Part shown: one piece after another, positions 55,981 to 64,000 of the stretch
Layout of the letters: each line of letters begins with the position of its first letter
Numbering within the stretch: position 1 is the stretch's first letter
Source: Rhodanobacter sp. A1T4
GTDB taxonomy: Bacteria; Pseudomonadota; Gammaproteobacteria; Xanthomonadales; Rhodanobacteraceae
DNA length: 64,000 nucleotides
Assembly: GCF_014207185.1 (NCBI RefSeq)
Contig: NZ_JACHCP010000014.1
Span: 1 to 64,000 of the forward strand
Direction of reading: 5' to 3'
Notes under the pieces: model-generated
The model's input: only the letters and a program-made list of their open reading frames with translations
Database searches by the model: none
What the model was told of the DNA's origin: nothing
Made by a program: the position numbers and the translations under genes

Positions 55981-56008
55981 GAAAAATCCCGCCGAAGCGG
56001 GATTTTTC
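55981..56008 (-). terminator. rho-independent terminator of hppA
   Basis: GAAAAATCCCGC (55981-55992), CGAA loop, GCGGGATTTTTC (55997-56008). On the minus strand the stem ends with a T run, 15 bp after the hppA stop. Confidence 0.9.
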
Positions 56009-56023
56009 TAGCAGCTGAAGCCC

Positions 56024-58081
56024 TTACAGCAAAGGAATCAGTAGCAAGGCCACGATGTTGATGATCTTGATCAGTGGATTCACGGCGGGGCCGGCGGTGT
56101 CCTTGTAGGGGTCGCCGACCGTATCGCCGGTCACGGCCGCCTTGTGGGCTTCAGAACCCTTGCCACCATGATGGCCGTCCTCAATGTACTTCTTTGCGTT
56201 GTCCCACGCACCACCGCCGGTAGTCATCGAGATCGCCACGAACAGGCCGGTGACGATGGTGCCGATCAGCACGCCGCCCAGCGCCTTGGGGCCGAGCAAC
56301 AGACCGACCACGATCGGTACGGCGACCGGGAGCAGCGAGGGCACGATCATTTCGCGGATCGCCGACTTGGTCAGCATGTCGACCGCGCGCGAGTACTCCG
56401 GCTTGGCCGTGCCCAGCATGATGCCGGGGATGTCGCGGAACTGGCGGCGTACTTCCTCGACCACCGCGCCGGCCGCACGCCCCACTGCTTCCATCGCCAT
56501 CGCGCCGAACAGGTAGGGAATCAGGCCACCGATCAACAGTCCGATAATCACCATGTGATCGGACAGGTCGAACGTCATCGGCACGGCTGTGGCGCCGGTG
56601 AGGGCTGCCTTGGCCTGCGCGGCGACATCGAGGTTGTGCGTGTAGTCGGCAAACAGCACCAACGCTGCCAGTGCAGCGGAGCCGATGGCGTAACCCTTGG
56701 TGACTGCCTTGGTGGTGTTGCCGACCGCGTCGAGCGGATCGGTGACGCCACGCACTTCCGGCGGCAGGTCGGCCATCTCGGCAATGCCACCGGCGTTGTC
56801 GGTGATCGGACCGTAGGCGTCCAGCGCCACGATCATGCCCGCCATCGAAAGCATGGCCGTTGCGGCAATCGCAATGCCGTACAGGCCGCCCAGCGCGAAG
56901 GCACCCCAGATCGCAAAGCACACGGCAATAACCGGCAGCGCGGTCGATTTCATCGACACGCCCAACCCGGCGATGATGTTGGTGCCGTGACCGGTCGTCG
57001 ATGCTGCCGCGATGTGCTGTACCGGCTTGTACTGCGTGCCGGTGTAGTACTCGGTGACCCATACGATGACGCCGGTGAGCAGCAGGCCAATCAGCGAGCA
57101 TCCCCACAGGTTGATCGAGCCATGGCTGAAGCCGGTCATCAGCTGGGTGGTAATCGGGTAGAACGCCGCCGCGGCCAGCACTGCCGAGACGATCACACCT
57201 TTGTACAACGCGCCCATGATCGAGCCGCCCTGTTTCACCTTGACGAACAGCGTACCGATGATCGACGCGATGATCGACACCGCTCCCAATAACAGCGGAT
57301 AGAGCACGGCGTTCGGGCCGACTTCTTCGCTCATCAGTCCGCCCAGCAACATGGTGGCGATTACCGTCACCGCATAGGTCTCGAACAGGTCCGCCGCCAT
57401 GCCGGCGCAGTCGCCGACGTTGTCGCCGACGTTATCGGCGATCACCGCGGGGTTGCGCGGGTCATCCTCGGGAATGCCGGCTTCGACCTTGCCGACGAGG
57501 TCGGCGCCGACGTCCGCGCCTTTGGTGAAAATGCCGCCGCCGAGTCGCGCAAAGATCGAGATCAGCGAGCTGCCGAATGCCAGTCCGACCAGTGCATGCA
57601 GCGCCACTTCGCCATGCATGCCGATCTTGTTGAGCACGATCCAGTAACCGGCGACACCGAGCAGGGCGAGTCCCACCACCAGCATGCCGGTGATGGCGCC
57701 GCCGCGAAATGCCACGTCCATCGCTGGACTGAGACCGCGTCGCGCCGCTTCAGCGGTGCGCACGTTGGCGCGTACCGACACGTTCATGCCGATATAGCCG
57801 GCCGCACCGGAAAGGATCGCGCCCAGTAGAAAGCCGATCGCCGTCGGCCAGTTCAAAAAGAAGCCGATTAATAGCAGCAGCACCACGCCGACAATGCCGA
57901 TGGTGCGGTACTGGCGGTTGAGGTAAGCGCTGGCGCCTTCCTGGATTGCCGCTGCGATTTCCTGCATTCGCGCATTACCTGGCGATTGCGCCAGGATCCA
58001 ACGCGCGGAAACCGCGCCATAAATGATTGCTATCACCGCACACGTCAGAACGACAATCCACCAGCCATATTGCTGCAGCAT
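56024..58081 (-). CDS. hppA: membrane-bound proton-translocating pyrophosphatase
   Basis: A 685-residue pump with about sixteen membrane segments that couples PPi hydrolysis to proton transport. The substrate site [38 protein letters not shown] is quoted in parts: [18 protein letters not shown] and [18 protein letters not shown]. The segment [16 protein letters not shown] has Lys where potassium-dependent enzymes have Ala, marking it as the potassium-independent H+-PPase type. The ATG at 58081 has GGGAGG upstream. It is followed by a terminator; the PPi-PFK gene lies upstream on the same strand. Confidence 0.95.
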   Translation of the reverse strand: MLQQYGWWIVVLTCAVIAIIYGAVSARWILAQSPGNARMQEIAAAIQEGASAYLNRQYRTIGIVGVVLLLLIGFFLNWPTAIGFLLGAILSGAAGYIGMNVSVRANVRTAEAARRGLSPAMDVAFRGGAITGMLVVGLALLGVAGYWIVLNKIGMHGEVALHALVGLAFGSSLISIFARLGGGIFTKGADVGADLVGKVEAGIPEDDPRNPAVIADNVGDNVGDCAGMAADLFETYAVTVIATMLLGGLMSEEVGPNAVLYPLLLGAVSIIASIIGTLFVKVKQGGSIMGALYKGVIVSAVLAAAAFYPITTQLMTGFSHGSINLWGCSLIGLLLTGVIVWVTEYYTGTQYKPVQHIAAASTTGHGTNIIAGLGVSMKSTALPVIAVCFAIWGAFALGGLYGIAIAATAMLSMAGMIVALDAYGPITDNAGGIAEMADLPPEVRGVTDPLDAVGNTTKAVTKGYAIGSAALAALVLFADYTHNLDVAAQAKAALTGATAVPMTFDLSDHMVIIGLLIGGLIPYLFGAMAMEAVGRAAGAVVEEVRRQFRDIPGIMLGTAKPEYSRAVDMLTKSAIREMIVPSLLPVAVPIVVGLLLGPKALGGVLIGTIVTGLFVAISMTTGGGAWDNAKKYIEDGHHGGKGSEAHKAAVTGDTVGDPYKDTAGPAVNPLIKIINIVALLLIPLL

Positions 58082-58438
58082 CGGAGCCTCCCTACGAGTA
58101 GTCACACCCTAAGTGCCGGGTCTTCCTTCGGTAAACCCGGAGATAGCCGTCCAGTACGGGCGGGTGCTAGGAGTATAGGCAGACGACGCTGTGCATCCTG
58201 TTGTGCGGCGCAACGCACAGACACAAGGTCGACACGGAGAAATGCAGGCATGTGTCGATGCATGCCGTCGATGGATTTTTGATGATCAACATCGAATGGC
58301 TGCAGCGAGGTCGAAGGATGCGGTGTGAGGTGAGGCCTGAGGCAATCGATATCAGGCAACCGATATCACCCGAGAGCCCTGAGGCAGCGTTCGCCCGATT
58401 GAACAAGGCGAATCGCTGTCATCCCGCCAACTGCTCGC
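58082..58438. other. 357-bp gap between hppA and the PPi-PFK gene
   Basis: No gene with support is seen; the + strand reading frame 58201-58491 has no recognisable domain. The hppA leader side has a small hairpin (CCGGGT 58116-58121, ACCCGG 58135-58140). Near 58340-58415 are doubled short words (CGATATCA twice, CCTGAGGCA twice) and a TTCGCC/GGCGAA inverted pair (58390-58395, 58407-58412). Confidence 0.5.
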
Positions 58439-59716
58439 TTACTGCGCAAAGTCCGCCAGCTTTTTTGCCACCGCCAGGTTTTTCAATTTGACGTAGCGGG
58501 GTAGGCCATCTTTGCCATAGGGCAGCGGTGCTTCGCCACCGATCAACGGTGCCAGGTAGCGGCGTGCTGCCCCGGTGATGCCGAATCCATCGCGGGTGAT
58601 GAAGCTTTTCGGCATCTTCTTTTCGTGGTTGGCAACTTTGCTCAACGGCGCGGGTTCGATGGTCCAGCGGTATGGCGCATCGCTGGTGCGTACGATCACC
58701 GGCATTACGGCGTTCAGGCCCTTCAGCGCGTAGTCGACGGCGGCTTTGCCGACGGCGTAAGCCTGCTCGGCATCGACCTTTGACGCGGCGTGTCTTGCGG
58801 AGCGCTGTAGATAATCAGGCAACGCCCAGTGGTATTTGTAACCCAGCTTTTCTTTCACCAGCGCAGCCAGCACCGGCGCCACGCCGCCCAGTTGCGCATG
58901 GCCAAACGCATCGCGGCCGCCGGCCTCCGCAAGAAATTGGCCTGCCGCGTTGCGCACGCCTTCGGACGCGACCACGGTGCACCAGCCGACGCGCTCCACG
59001 GTCGCTTTGACCTTGGCCAGAAACGCGGCCTCGTCGAACACATTCTCCGGAAACAGGATGATGTGCGGCGCCGCATCGGTGCCATCGCCGGCCAGCCCCG
59101 CTGCCGCGGCGATCCAGCCCGCATGCCGGCCCATCACTTCGAGGATGAACACCTTGGTCGAAGTCTCGGCCATCGACGCGACGTCGAGGCTGGCTTCGCG
59201 GGTGGAGATGGCGATGTATTTGGCGACCGAACCGAAGCCAGGGCAGCAGTCGGTCACGGCTAGATCGTTATCCACCGTCTTGGGTACGCCGATGCAGCGG
59301 ATGTCGTAGTTCATCGACTTGCCGAGCTGCGAGATCTTCAGTGCGGTGTCAGCCGAGTCGTTGCCGCCGTTGTAGAGGAACCAGCGAATGTCGTGCGCGC
59401 GGAACACCTCGATCAACCGCTCGTACTCGGCACGGTTCGCTTCCAGCGATTTCAGCTTGTAGCGGCACGAGCCGAATGCGCCGCCGGGGGTATGGCGGAG
59501 CGCGGTGATCGATGCTTTCGACTCTTTCGAGGTGTCGATCAACTCCTCGCGCAGCGCGCCGAGAATGCCATTGCGCGCGGCATACACCTTCACGCCCTTG
59601 GTTCGCGCCGCCTCGATCACACCGGCGGCGGTGGCGTTGATCACCGAGGTCACGCCACCGGACTGGGCGTACAGGAGATTGCCGGTGACGGCGGGCTGGC
59701 GGCGGGTCGGGCTCAT
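58439..59716 (-). CDS. pfp: pyrophosphate-dependent 6-phosphofructokinase
   Basis: A 425-residue PFK-A-family enzyme. YAQSGGVTSVINATAAGV is the phosphate-binding start; GGNDS at 117-121 has Asp120 where ATP-PFKs have Gly, and PKTVDND at 145-151 has Lys where ATP-PFKs have Gly. These two marks indicate PPi as phosphate donor, allowing reversible interconversion of fructose 6-phosphate and fructose 1,6-bisphosphate. MGRHAGWIAAAAGLA and PENVFDEAAFLAKV follow. The ATG at 59716 follows GAGGA. The nearby hppA and ppa show a shared pyrophosphate theme. It is divergent from adk. Confidence 0.9.
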   Translation of the reverse strand: MSPTRRQPAVTGNLLYAQSGGVTSVINATAAGVIEAARTKGVKVYAARNGILGALREELIDTSKESKASITALRHTPGGAFGSCRYKLKSLEANRAEYERLIEVFRAHDIRWFLYNGGNDSADTALKISQLGKSMNYDIRCIGVPKTVDNDLAVTDCCPGFGSVAKYIAISTREASLDVASMAETSTKVFILEVMGRHAGWIAAAAGLAGDGTDAAPHIILFPENVFDEAAFLAKVKATVERVGWCTVVASEGVRNAAGQFLAEAGGRDAFGHAQLGGVAPVLAALVKEKLGYKYHWALPDYLQRSARHAASKVDAEQAYAVGKAAVDYALKGLNAVMPVIVRTSDAPYRWTIEPAPLSKVANHEKKMPKSFITRDGFGITGAARRYLAPLIGGEAPLPYGKDGLPRYVKLKNLAVAKKLADFAQ

Positions 59717-59832
59717 GGGCATCCTCGATAGGTGAATCAGATGGGCAACGGATTGATCGCGAGAGCGTATCAAGCATGAATGGCAAATCTTTTCACAACA
59801 GGCACTTGGATGATGACAAAGGGCGCCTGTGT

Positions 59833-59861
59833 TTGACGGCACCCGATGCAAACGCTAATTT
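59833..59861 (+). promoter_or_regulatory. candidate promoter of adk
   Basis: TTGACG (59833-59838), 17 bp, TAATTT (59856-59861). The word TTTGACGGC occurs twice (59832-59840 and 59859-59867), 27 bp apart, so the second copy overlaps the -10. Confidence 0.5.
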
Positions 59862-59929
59862 GACGGCTTAATCTGAGAATGAAGCGGGCTGCGGCAGTGT
59901 GCAGCAGCCTGCCAAACGTGTGGAGCATT

Positions 59930-60514
59930 ATGCGACTGGTCCTACTTGGTGCGCCCGGCTCGGGCAAAGGTACGCAGGCCACCTGTCTGAAGACGGAACT
60001 GGGGGTGCCGCATATCTCCACCGGCGACATGCTGCGTGCCGCCGTCGCGGCGGGCACCGCCATGGGACTGAAGGCCAAGGCGGTAATGGACGCCGGCCAG
60101 CTGGTTTCCGATGACATCCTGTTGGGCATGCTCGGCGAGCGTTTGACTCACGACGACGCGAAAGCTGGTTTCATCCTTGATGGTTATCCGCGCAACCTGG
60201 CTCAGGCTGATGCGCTCGATCATCTGCTGGCCAAAATCGACCAGCCGCTGGACGCAGTCGTAAAGCTCGATGTGCCAAACGAGGTCATCATCAGCCGCTG
60301 CGAAATTCGCTTCAAGGCCGAAGGTCGTGCTGACGACAATCCGGATACGGTGCGCAAGCGTCTGGCCATCTACGCCGAGCAGACCGCACCGGTTGCCGAC
60401 TTCTACGCACGCCGCGGCAAGTTGCAGGTTGTCGATGGCGTGGGCGAATTGAGCGAAGTCACGGCACGCGTCAAGCGCGCGTTGCAGGACAGGTCAGCAG
60501 CCGTCCACGGCTGA
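59930..60514 (+). CDS. adk: adenylate kinase, short-LID form
   Basis: A 194-residue nucleoside monophosphate kinase (ATP + AMP to 2 ADP). GAPGSGKGT at 7-15 is the P-loop, PHISTGDMLRAAVA and GFILDGYPRNLAQA are the AMP-binding parts, and the LID between Arg in SRCEIRFKAEGRADDNPDTVRKRL is short with no zinc Cys. Such short-LID kinases are usual in Xanthomonadales. The ATG at 59930 has GGAG five bases upstream; the reading from 59879 is rejected. mpl follows after 94 bp. Confidence 0.96.
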   Translation: MRLVLLGAPGSGKGTQATCLKTELGVPHISTGDMLRAAVAAGTAMGLKAKAVMDAGQLVSDDILLGMLGERLTHDDAKAGFILDGYPRNLAQADALDHLLAKIDQPLDAVVKLDVPNEVIISRCEIRFKAEGRADDNPDTVRKRLAIYAEQTAPVADFYARRGKLQVVDGVGELSEVTARVKRALQDRSAAVHG

Positions 60515-60520
60515 TTTTTG

Positions 60521-60540
60521 AGGTCGCCGCGAGGCGACCT
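60521..60540 (+). terminator. hairpin between adk and mpl
   Basis: AGGTCGCC (60521-60528), GCGA loop, GGCGACCT (60533-60540), an 8-bp perfect stem seven bases after the adk stop. The absence of a U-tract suggests a partial terminator or mRNA 3'-end stabiliser. Confidence 0.45.
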
Positions 60541-60608
60541 GCGTCAGCGACACTTCTTCTGGTTGCGTGCCATCAGCATGCACCGCGATTCATCCATCAA
60601 GGCCAGCC

Positions 60609-62012
60609 ATGCGTCTGCACATCCTCGGCATCTGCGGCACCTTCATGGGCGGCGTTGCTGCATTGGCGCGCGAGCTTGGGCTGGAAGTGGAAGGGTCGGA
60701 TGCCAACGTCTATCCGCCGATGAGCACCCAGCTGGAAGCGCTAGGCATCGAACTCATGCAGGGCTATAAAGCGGAACATCTGCAGCCGGCGCGGGATCAC
60801 GTCGCGCCCGATCTTGTCGTCGTCGGCAACGCGATGACTCGCGGCAACCCCGCCGTCGAATACATGCTCGATCAGTCATTGCGCTATGTCTCTGGTCCGC
60901 AGTGGCTGGGCGAGACGTTGCTGGTCGACCGTGAAGTGTTGGCCGTAGCCGGCACGCATGGCAAGACCACCACCACCAGCCTGTTGGCACATCTGCTGGA
61001 ACAGGCTTCATTGGGACAGGCTTCAAGAGAGCAGGCCGATCTCTCGCCGGGTTTCCTGATCGGCGGCGTGCCGGGTAATTTCGGCGTATCAGCACGGCTG
61101 GGCAGCGGCAAGCCATTCGTGATCGAAGCCGACGAATACGACACTGCGTTTTTCGACAAGCGCTCGAAGTTCGTGCATTACCGGCCGCGCATCGCGATCC
61201 TCAACAACCTCGAATATGACCACGCGGATATTTTTCCGGACGTGGCAGCGATCCAACGCCAGTTTCATCATCTGGTGCGCACGGTCCCCGGAAATGGACG
61301 GCTGATCGTCAATGCCCACGATGATCGCCTCGCCGAGGTGTTGGCGATGGGCTGCTGGACACCGGTGGAAACCTTTGGCATCGGCCGGGGCGACTGGCAG
61401 GCCAGTCTGATCGAGGCAGACGGCTCAGCCTTTGCCGTGCATCGCGCGGGCGAACTCATTGGTCAAGTACGCTGGCCACTGCTTGGCCATCACAGTGTGA
61501 TGAATGCGCTGGCAGCATTGGCTGCGGCGACGGCCGCCGGTGCCGATCCACGTAAGCTGCTGACAGCTTTCGCTACATTCCAGAGCGTCAAACGCCGCAT
61601 GGAACTGGTTGGTGAAGTCAACGGTGTACGCGTCTACGACGACTTTGCCCATCACCCCACCGCCATCGCCACCACCCTGGCCGGTCTGCGTGCCAGGGTG
61701 GGTGACGCACGCATTCTGGTGGCGCTGGAACCACGCTCCAATTCGATGCGTCAGGGCGCTCATGCCGATGCGCTGGCGCCGTCATTGGCCGACGCCGACG
61801 CGGTGATCTTTCTGCATCGCGCGGAACTGGCATGGGATGCCAGCCAGGTCACGAACGCGCTGAATGGCCGTGGCAGCATAGTGCCGACGGTAGATGCCCT
61901 GATCGACGCGCTGCGTGAGCAGGTCAAAGCCGGCGACCAGGTCATCTTCATGTCCAACGGTGGCTTCGAAGCGGCACCACGGCGTTTCGTCGAGCGCCTG
62001 CGCGATCAGTGA
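60609..62012 (+). CDS. mpl: UDP-N-acetylmuramate:L-alanyl-gamma-D-glutamyl-meso-diaminopimelate ligase
   Basis: A 467-residue Mur ligase family enzyme that recycles murein tripeptide by joining it to UDP-MurNAc. The Rossmann start is LHILGICGTFMGGVAALARELG; the ATP P-loop GTHGKTTTT lies at 115-123; EADEYDTAFFDKRSKFVHYRP and LNNLEYDHADIFPD are typical of Mpl rather than MurC, and VYDDFAHHPTAIATTLAGLRA closes the centre. AAGG stands before the ATG. It is downstream of adk on the same strand. Confidence 0.95.
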   Translation: MRLHILGICGTFMGGVAALARELGLEVEGSDANVYPPMSTQLEALGIELMQGYKAEHLQPARDHVAPDLVVVGNAMTRGNPAVEYMLDQSLRYVSGPQWLGETLLVDREVLAVAGTHGKTTTTSLLAHLLEQASLGQASREQADLSPGFLIGGVPGNFGVSARLGSGKPFVIEADEYDTAFFDKRSKFVHYRPRIAILNNLEYDHADIFPDVAAIQRQFHHLVRTVPGNGRLIVNAHDDRLAEVLAMGCWTPVETFGIGRGDWQASLIEADGSAFAVHRAGELIGQVRWPLLGHHSVMNALAALAAATAAGADPRKLLTAFATFQSVKRRMELVGEVNGVRVYDDFAHHPTAIATTLAGLRARVGDARILVALEPRSNSMRQGAHADALAPSLADADAVIFLHRAELAWDASQVTNALNGRGSIVPTVDALIDALREQVKAGDQVIFMSNGGFEAAPRRFVERLRDQ

Positions 62013-62123
62013 TACGCGTTCGCCGTGATGCAAATCCAGCTAGCGCAAAGTCCTGCACAGTAATGCGAAGCAGCGGTCACGCGCAGCGTGGTTCGCCGGG
62101 TGTGCACTCGCTACACTTGCCGT

Positions 62124-62726
62124 ATGGCTGCCCAATCTCCACTGATCGAGATGCCCCTGTTTCCGCTCAACACGGTGTTGTTTCCCGGTGGTCAGCTGCA
62201 GCTGCGTATCTTCGAACCGCGTTACCTCGACATGGTGCGCGAATGCACGCGCCATGACACGGGCTTCGGTGTGTGCCTGATCCTGCAAGGTTACGAGGTC
62301 GGTGATCCCAGCGTACCCGCGGCCGTTGGCACGATCGCGCATATCCACGATTTCGATCGTGACGATGATGGCTTGCTCGGTATCGTTGCCAAAGGTGGCT
62401 CGCGTTTCCGGGTGGGTCGAAGCCGCGTGCGCACCGATGGTCTTTTACGCGGCGATATCGAAATCTGGCCGGCCGAACCAGAGATTGTGGTGCCGGTGGA
62501 ATTTGCCCTGCTGCAGAGCATTCTCGAGCGATTGATCGAGACCATGGCACCACACTGGCGCGATGCGCCACGCAGTGCCTATGAGGACGCCAGCTGGGTC
62601 GGCTATCGCCTGGCCGAACTGCTGCCGCTGGATAATACAGAACAGCAGCACATGCTCGAGCTGACCGATCCGCTGCTGCGGCTGGCTGAACTGCGCGATA
62701 TTCTGCCGCGCTTTCAGAAAGCCTGA
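62124..62726 (+). CDS. LON peptidase substrate-binding domain protein
   Basis: A 200-residue protein made only of the N-terminal domain of Lon (IEMPLFPLNTVLFPGGQLQLRIFEPRYLDMV, quoted in part) and a helical end (LLPLDNTEQQHMLELTDPLLRLAEL). It lacks the ATPase and protease parts of Lon. Stand-alone members are common in proteobacteria; they may bind unfolded proteins, but their job is not established. The ATG at 62124 fits the family start; the reading from 62088 is not supported. Confidence 0.9.
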   Translation: MAAQSPLIEMPLFPLNTVLFPGGQLQLRIFEPRYLDMVRECTRHDTGFGVCLILQGYEVGDPSVPAAVGTIAHIHDFDRDDDGLLGIVAKGGSRFRVGRSRVRTDGLLRGDIEIWPAEPEIVVPVEFALLQSILERLIETMAPHWRDAPRSAYEDASWVGYRLAELLPLDNTEQQHMLELTDPLLRLAELRDILPRFQKA

Positions 62727-62784
62727 GCCGCCAACCTTTAGACTGGCACGCTCCAAACCACTATTCACGACGGACTTCACGCGC

Positions 62785-63603
62785 ATGGGTACTCTAGCCG
62801 GCAAAACCCTGTTCATTACCGGTGCATCGCGCGGCATCGGCCTCGCGATTGCCCTGCGTGCGGCACGCGATGGCGCCAATATCGTGATCGCCGCGAAGAG
62901 TTCGGTGGCCAATCCTAAATTGCCTGGGACGATTCACAGTGCTGCCGCGGCGATCGAAGAAGCGGGTGGCCATGCGCTGCCGCTCAAAGTGGATATCCGC
63001 GAAGAGGAGCAGGTTCGCGCCGCCGCCGCGCAGGCAGCCGAGCATTTCGGCGGCATCGACATCGTGGTCAACAACGCCAGTGCGATCTGGCTGGCTGGCA
63101 CCGCCGAGACGCCGATGAAGCGCTTCGACTTGATGCAGCAGGTCAACGCGCGCGGCACTTTTCTGGTCACACAGAGCTGTCTGCCTTATCTGAAGCAGGC
63201 TGCCAACCCGCACGTGCTGATGCTGTCGCCGCCGCTCAACCTGGACCCGAAATGGTTTGCGCAACACACCGCGTATACGATCGCCAAGTACGGCATGAGC
63301 CTGTGCGTGCTGGGCATGAGCGCGGAGTTCGCGTCACTTGGTATCGCGGTCAATGCGCTGTGGCCGCGCACGGTGGTCGCCACAGCAGCCATCGGCATGA
63401 TCGACGGCGTCAAGCCCGAGCAGTGCCGCACGCCGGACATCGTGGCCGACGCCGCGTACGCGATACTGACGCGGCCGTCGCGTGACTACACCGGTCATTT
63501 CGCCATCGATGACGAGGTGTTGCGCGATGAGGGCATCACTGATTTTGATCGTTATGCTGTGAAGCCGGGTACCCCTTTATTGCCGGATTTTTTTCTGGAT
63601 TGA
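62785..63603 (+). CDS. short-chain dehydrogenase/reductase, HSDL2-like
   Basis: A 272-residue NAD(P)-dependent oxidoreductase. TGASRGIG (12-19) is the cofactor loop, NNASAIWLAGT the second motif, and YTIAKYGMS holds the catalytic Tyr-x3-Lys. The stretch AAKSSVANPKLPGTIHSAAAAIEEAGG after the second strand is typical of the HSDL2-related SDR branch. The substrate is unknown. It lies 58 bp after the LON-domain gene on the same strand. Confidence 0.9.
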   Translation: MGTLAGKTLFITGASRGIGLAIALRAARDGANIVIAAKSSVANPKLPGTIHSAAAAIEEAGGHALPLKVDIREEEQVRAAAAQAAEHFGGIDIVVNNASAIWLAGTAETPMKRFDLMQQVNARGTFLVTQSCLPYLKQAANPHVLMLSPPLNLDPKWFAQHTAYTIAKYGMSLCVLGMSAEFASLGIAVNALWPRTVVATAAIGMIDGVKPEQCRTPDIVADAAYAILTRPSRDYTGHFAIDDEVLRDEGITDFDRYAVKPGTPLLPDFFLD

Positions 63604-63678
63604 TCGAGGCCGCAACAAGCTGGCCGCACTGAAAGTTTTATTGATGTGGCCTCGTTCGCAGCGAGGCTGGAGAACACC

Positions 63679-64000
63679 ATGCAGGCACCCAACGACCCCA
63701 TTCCCCACGACAGCGCCTTTCAAAGCGATGTGCTGCATGAGCGCGCGCACGATGAAAACCCATTGCGCGGCGGCGACACGACGGCATCATTGCTCGATTT
63801 GGGCAAGCGCTACTGGTTGCCGGTCTACAAGCCGCGTGACCTGCTGCTCGATCACGGCAAGGGATCGCGCGTGTGGGACAACGAAGGACGCGACTACATC
63901 GACTTCGGTGCAGGCATCGCGGTGAACGCGCTGGGCCATCAGGATCCGGACTTGCTCGCCGCGCTTACCACGCAGGCACAGAAGCTCTGGCACAGCAGCA
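63679..64000 (+). CDS. acetylornithine/succinylornithine aminotransferase, partial (cut by window end)
   Basis: The first 107 residues of a class III PLP aminotransferase remain open to the window end. After a 35-residue N-terminal stretch comes LGKRYWLPVYKPRDLLLDHGKGSRVWDNEGRDYIDFGAGIAVNALGH, quoted in part as RYWLPVYKPRDLLLDHGKG and DYIDFGAGIAVNALGH, which matches ArgD/AstC. GGAG is eight bases before the ATG. The catalytic Lys lies outside the window, so arginine synthesis (ArgD) cannot be told from arginine breakdown (AstC). Confidence 0.85.
   Translation, partial: MQAPNDPIPHDSAFQSDVLHERAHDENPLRGGDTTASLLDLGKRYWLPVYKPRDLLLDHGKGSRVWDNEGRDYIDFGAGIAVNALGHQDPDLLAALTTQAQKLWHSS

Noticed and set aside
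58201..58491. 96-codon plus-strand frame in the hppA/PFK gap
   Set aside because: No ribosome site or domain, and it overlaps the end of the PFK gene.

Overview
The window is a chromosomal segment of a GC-rich gammaproteobacterium. The gene order accB-accC-prmA-(DUF3426)-fis-purH, a polA/DUF2782 pair, a short-LID adenylate kinase, a PPi-type phosphofructokinase next to an H+-pyrophosphatase, and the style of the proteins all point to Xanthomonadales, most likely Rhodanobacteraceae (Dyella/Rhodanobacter/Frateuria-like). The family assignment is inference from gene content and order; there is no rRNA gene in the window.

Layout. 1-6.4 kb: uvrD and polA (DNA repair/replication) with small membrane and periplasmic genes. 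6.5-10.3 kb: GST, LysR regulator, divergent bile-acid-symporter-like transporter and an epoxide-hydrolase-like enzyme. 10.3-19.9 kb: a long minus-strand block read dsbD-tlpA-aroQ-accB-accC-prmA-DUF3426-fis-purH. 20-22.4 kb: groES-groEL with a CIRCE operator overlapping a sigma70-type promoter and an upstream RpoH-like promoter. 22.4-31.2 kb: an accessory island with a type I restriction-modification operon (hsdM, fic, hsdS, hsdR). 31.3-39.1 kb: LTA-synthase-family sulfatase, glnE, ELM1-family protein, RutE-like reductase, YceI, zf-CHCC protein. 39.2-46.8 kb: lipopolysaccharide assembly (two GT4, one GT2, O-antigen ligase, polysaccharide deacetylase, LpxL-type acyltransferase, WaaA). 46.8-55.9 kb: tolC-pcm, TetR, ferritin-like protein, oxidoreductase, ppa, prolyl-4-hydroxylase-like enzyme, S9 peptidase. 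56-64 kb: hppA, PPi-PFK, adk, mpl, LON-domain protein, SDR, and the start of an acetylornithine-aminotransferase-like gene cut by the window end.

The most interesting part is the island. The last codons of groEL, its stop and its terminator are present twice, at 22282-22355 and 31219-31292, as an ungapped direct repeat with the first 21 bp identical. The R-M operon lies exactly between the copies, a signature of insertion at the groEL 3' end without breaking the gene. Inside, fic, hsdS and hsdR are joined by ATGA overlaps. HsdR is about 220 residues longer than usual at its N-terminus: it begins with a complete zinc-type HNH nuclease domain and a small unidentified domain before the normal PD-(D/E)XK and helicase parts. 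At the junction, a perfect Shine-Dalgarno sequence sits 5 nt before a CTG codon exactly where ordinary HsdR would begin, as if a separate HNH gene had been fused to hsdR by loss of the hsdR start and of an intervening stop.

The rest is mainly ordinary housekeeping. Points of note are a DsbD with a duplicated N-terminal domain, a grouping of pyrophosphate genes (ppa, hppA, PPi-PFK, adk) within 9 kb, a TolC with a serine-rich disulfide-like surface loop, and a terminator-ended gap after polA in the position where other gammaproteobacteria encode a small RNA.
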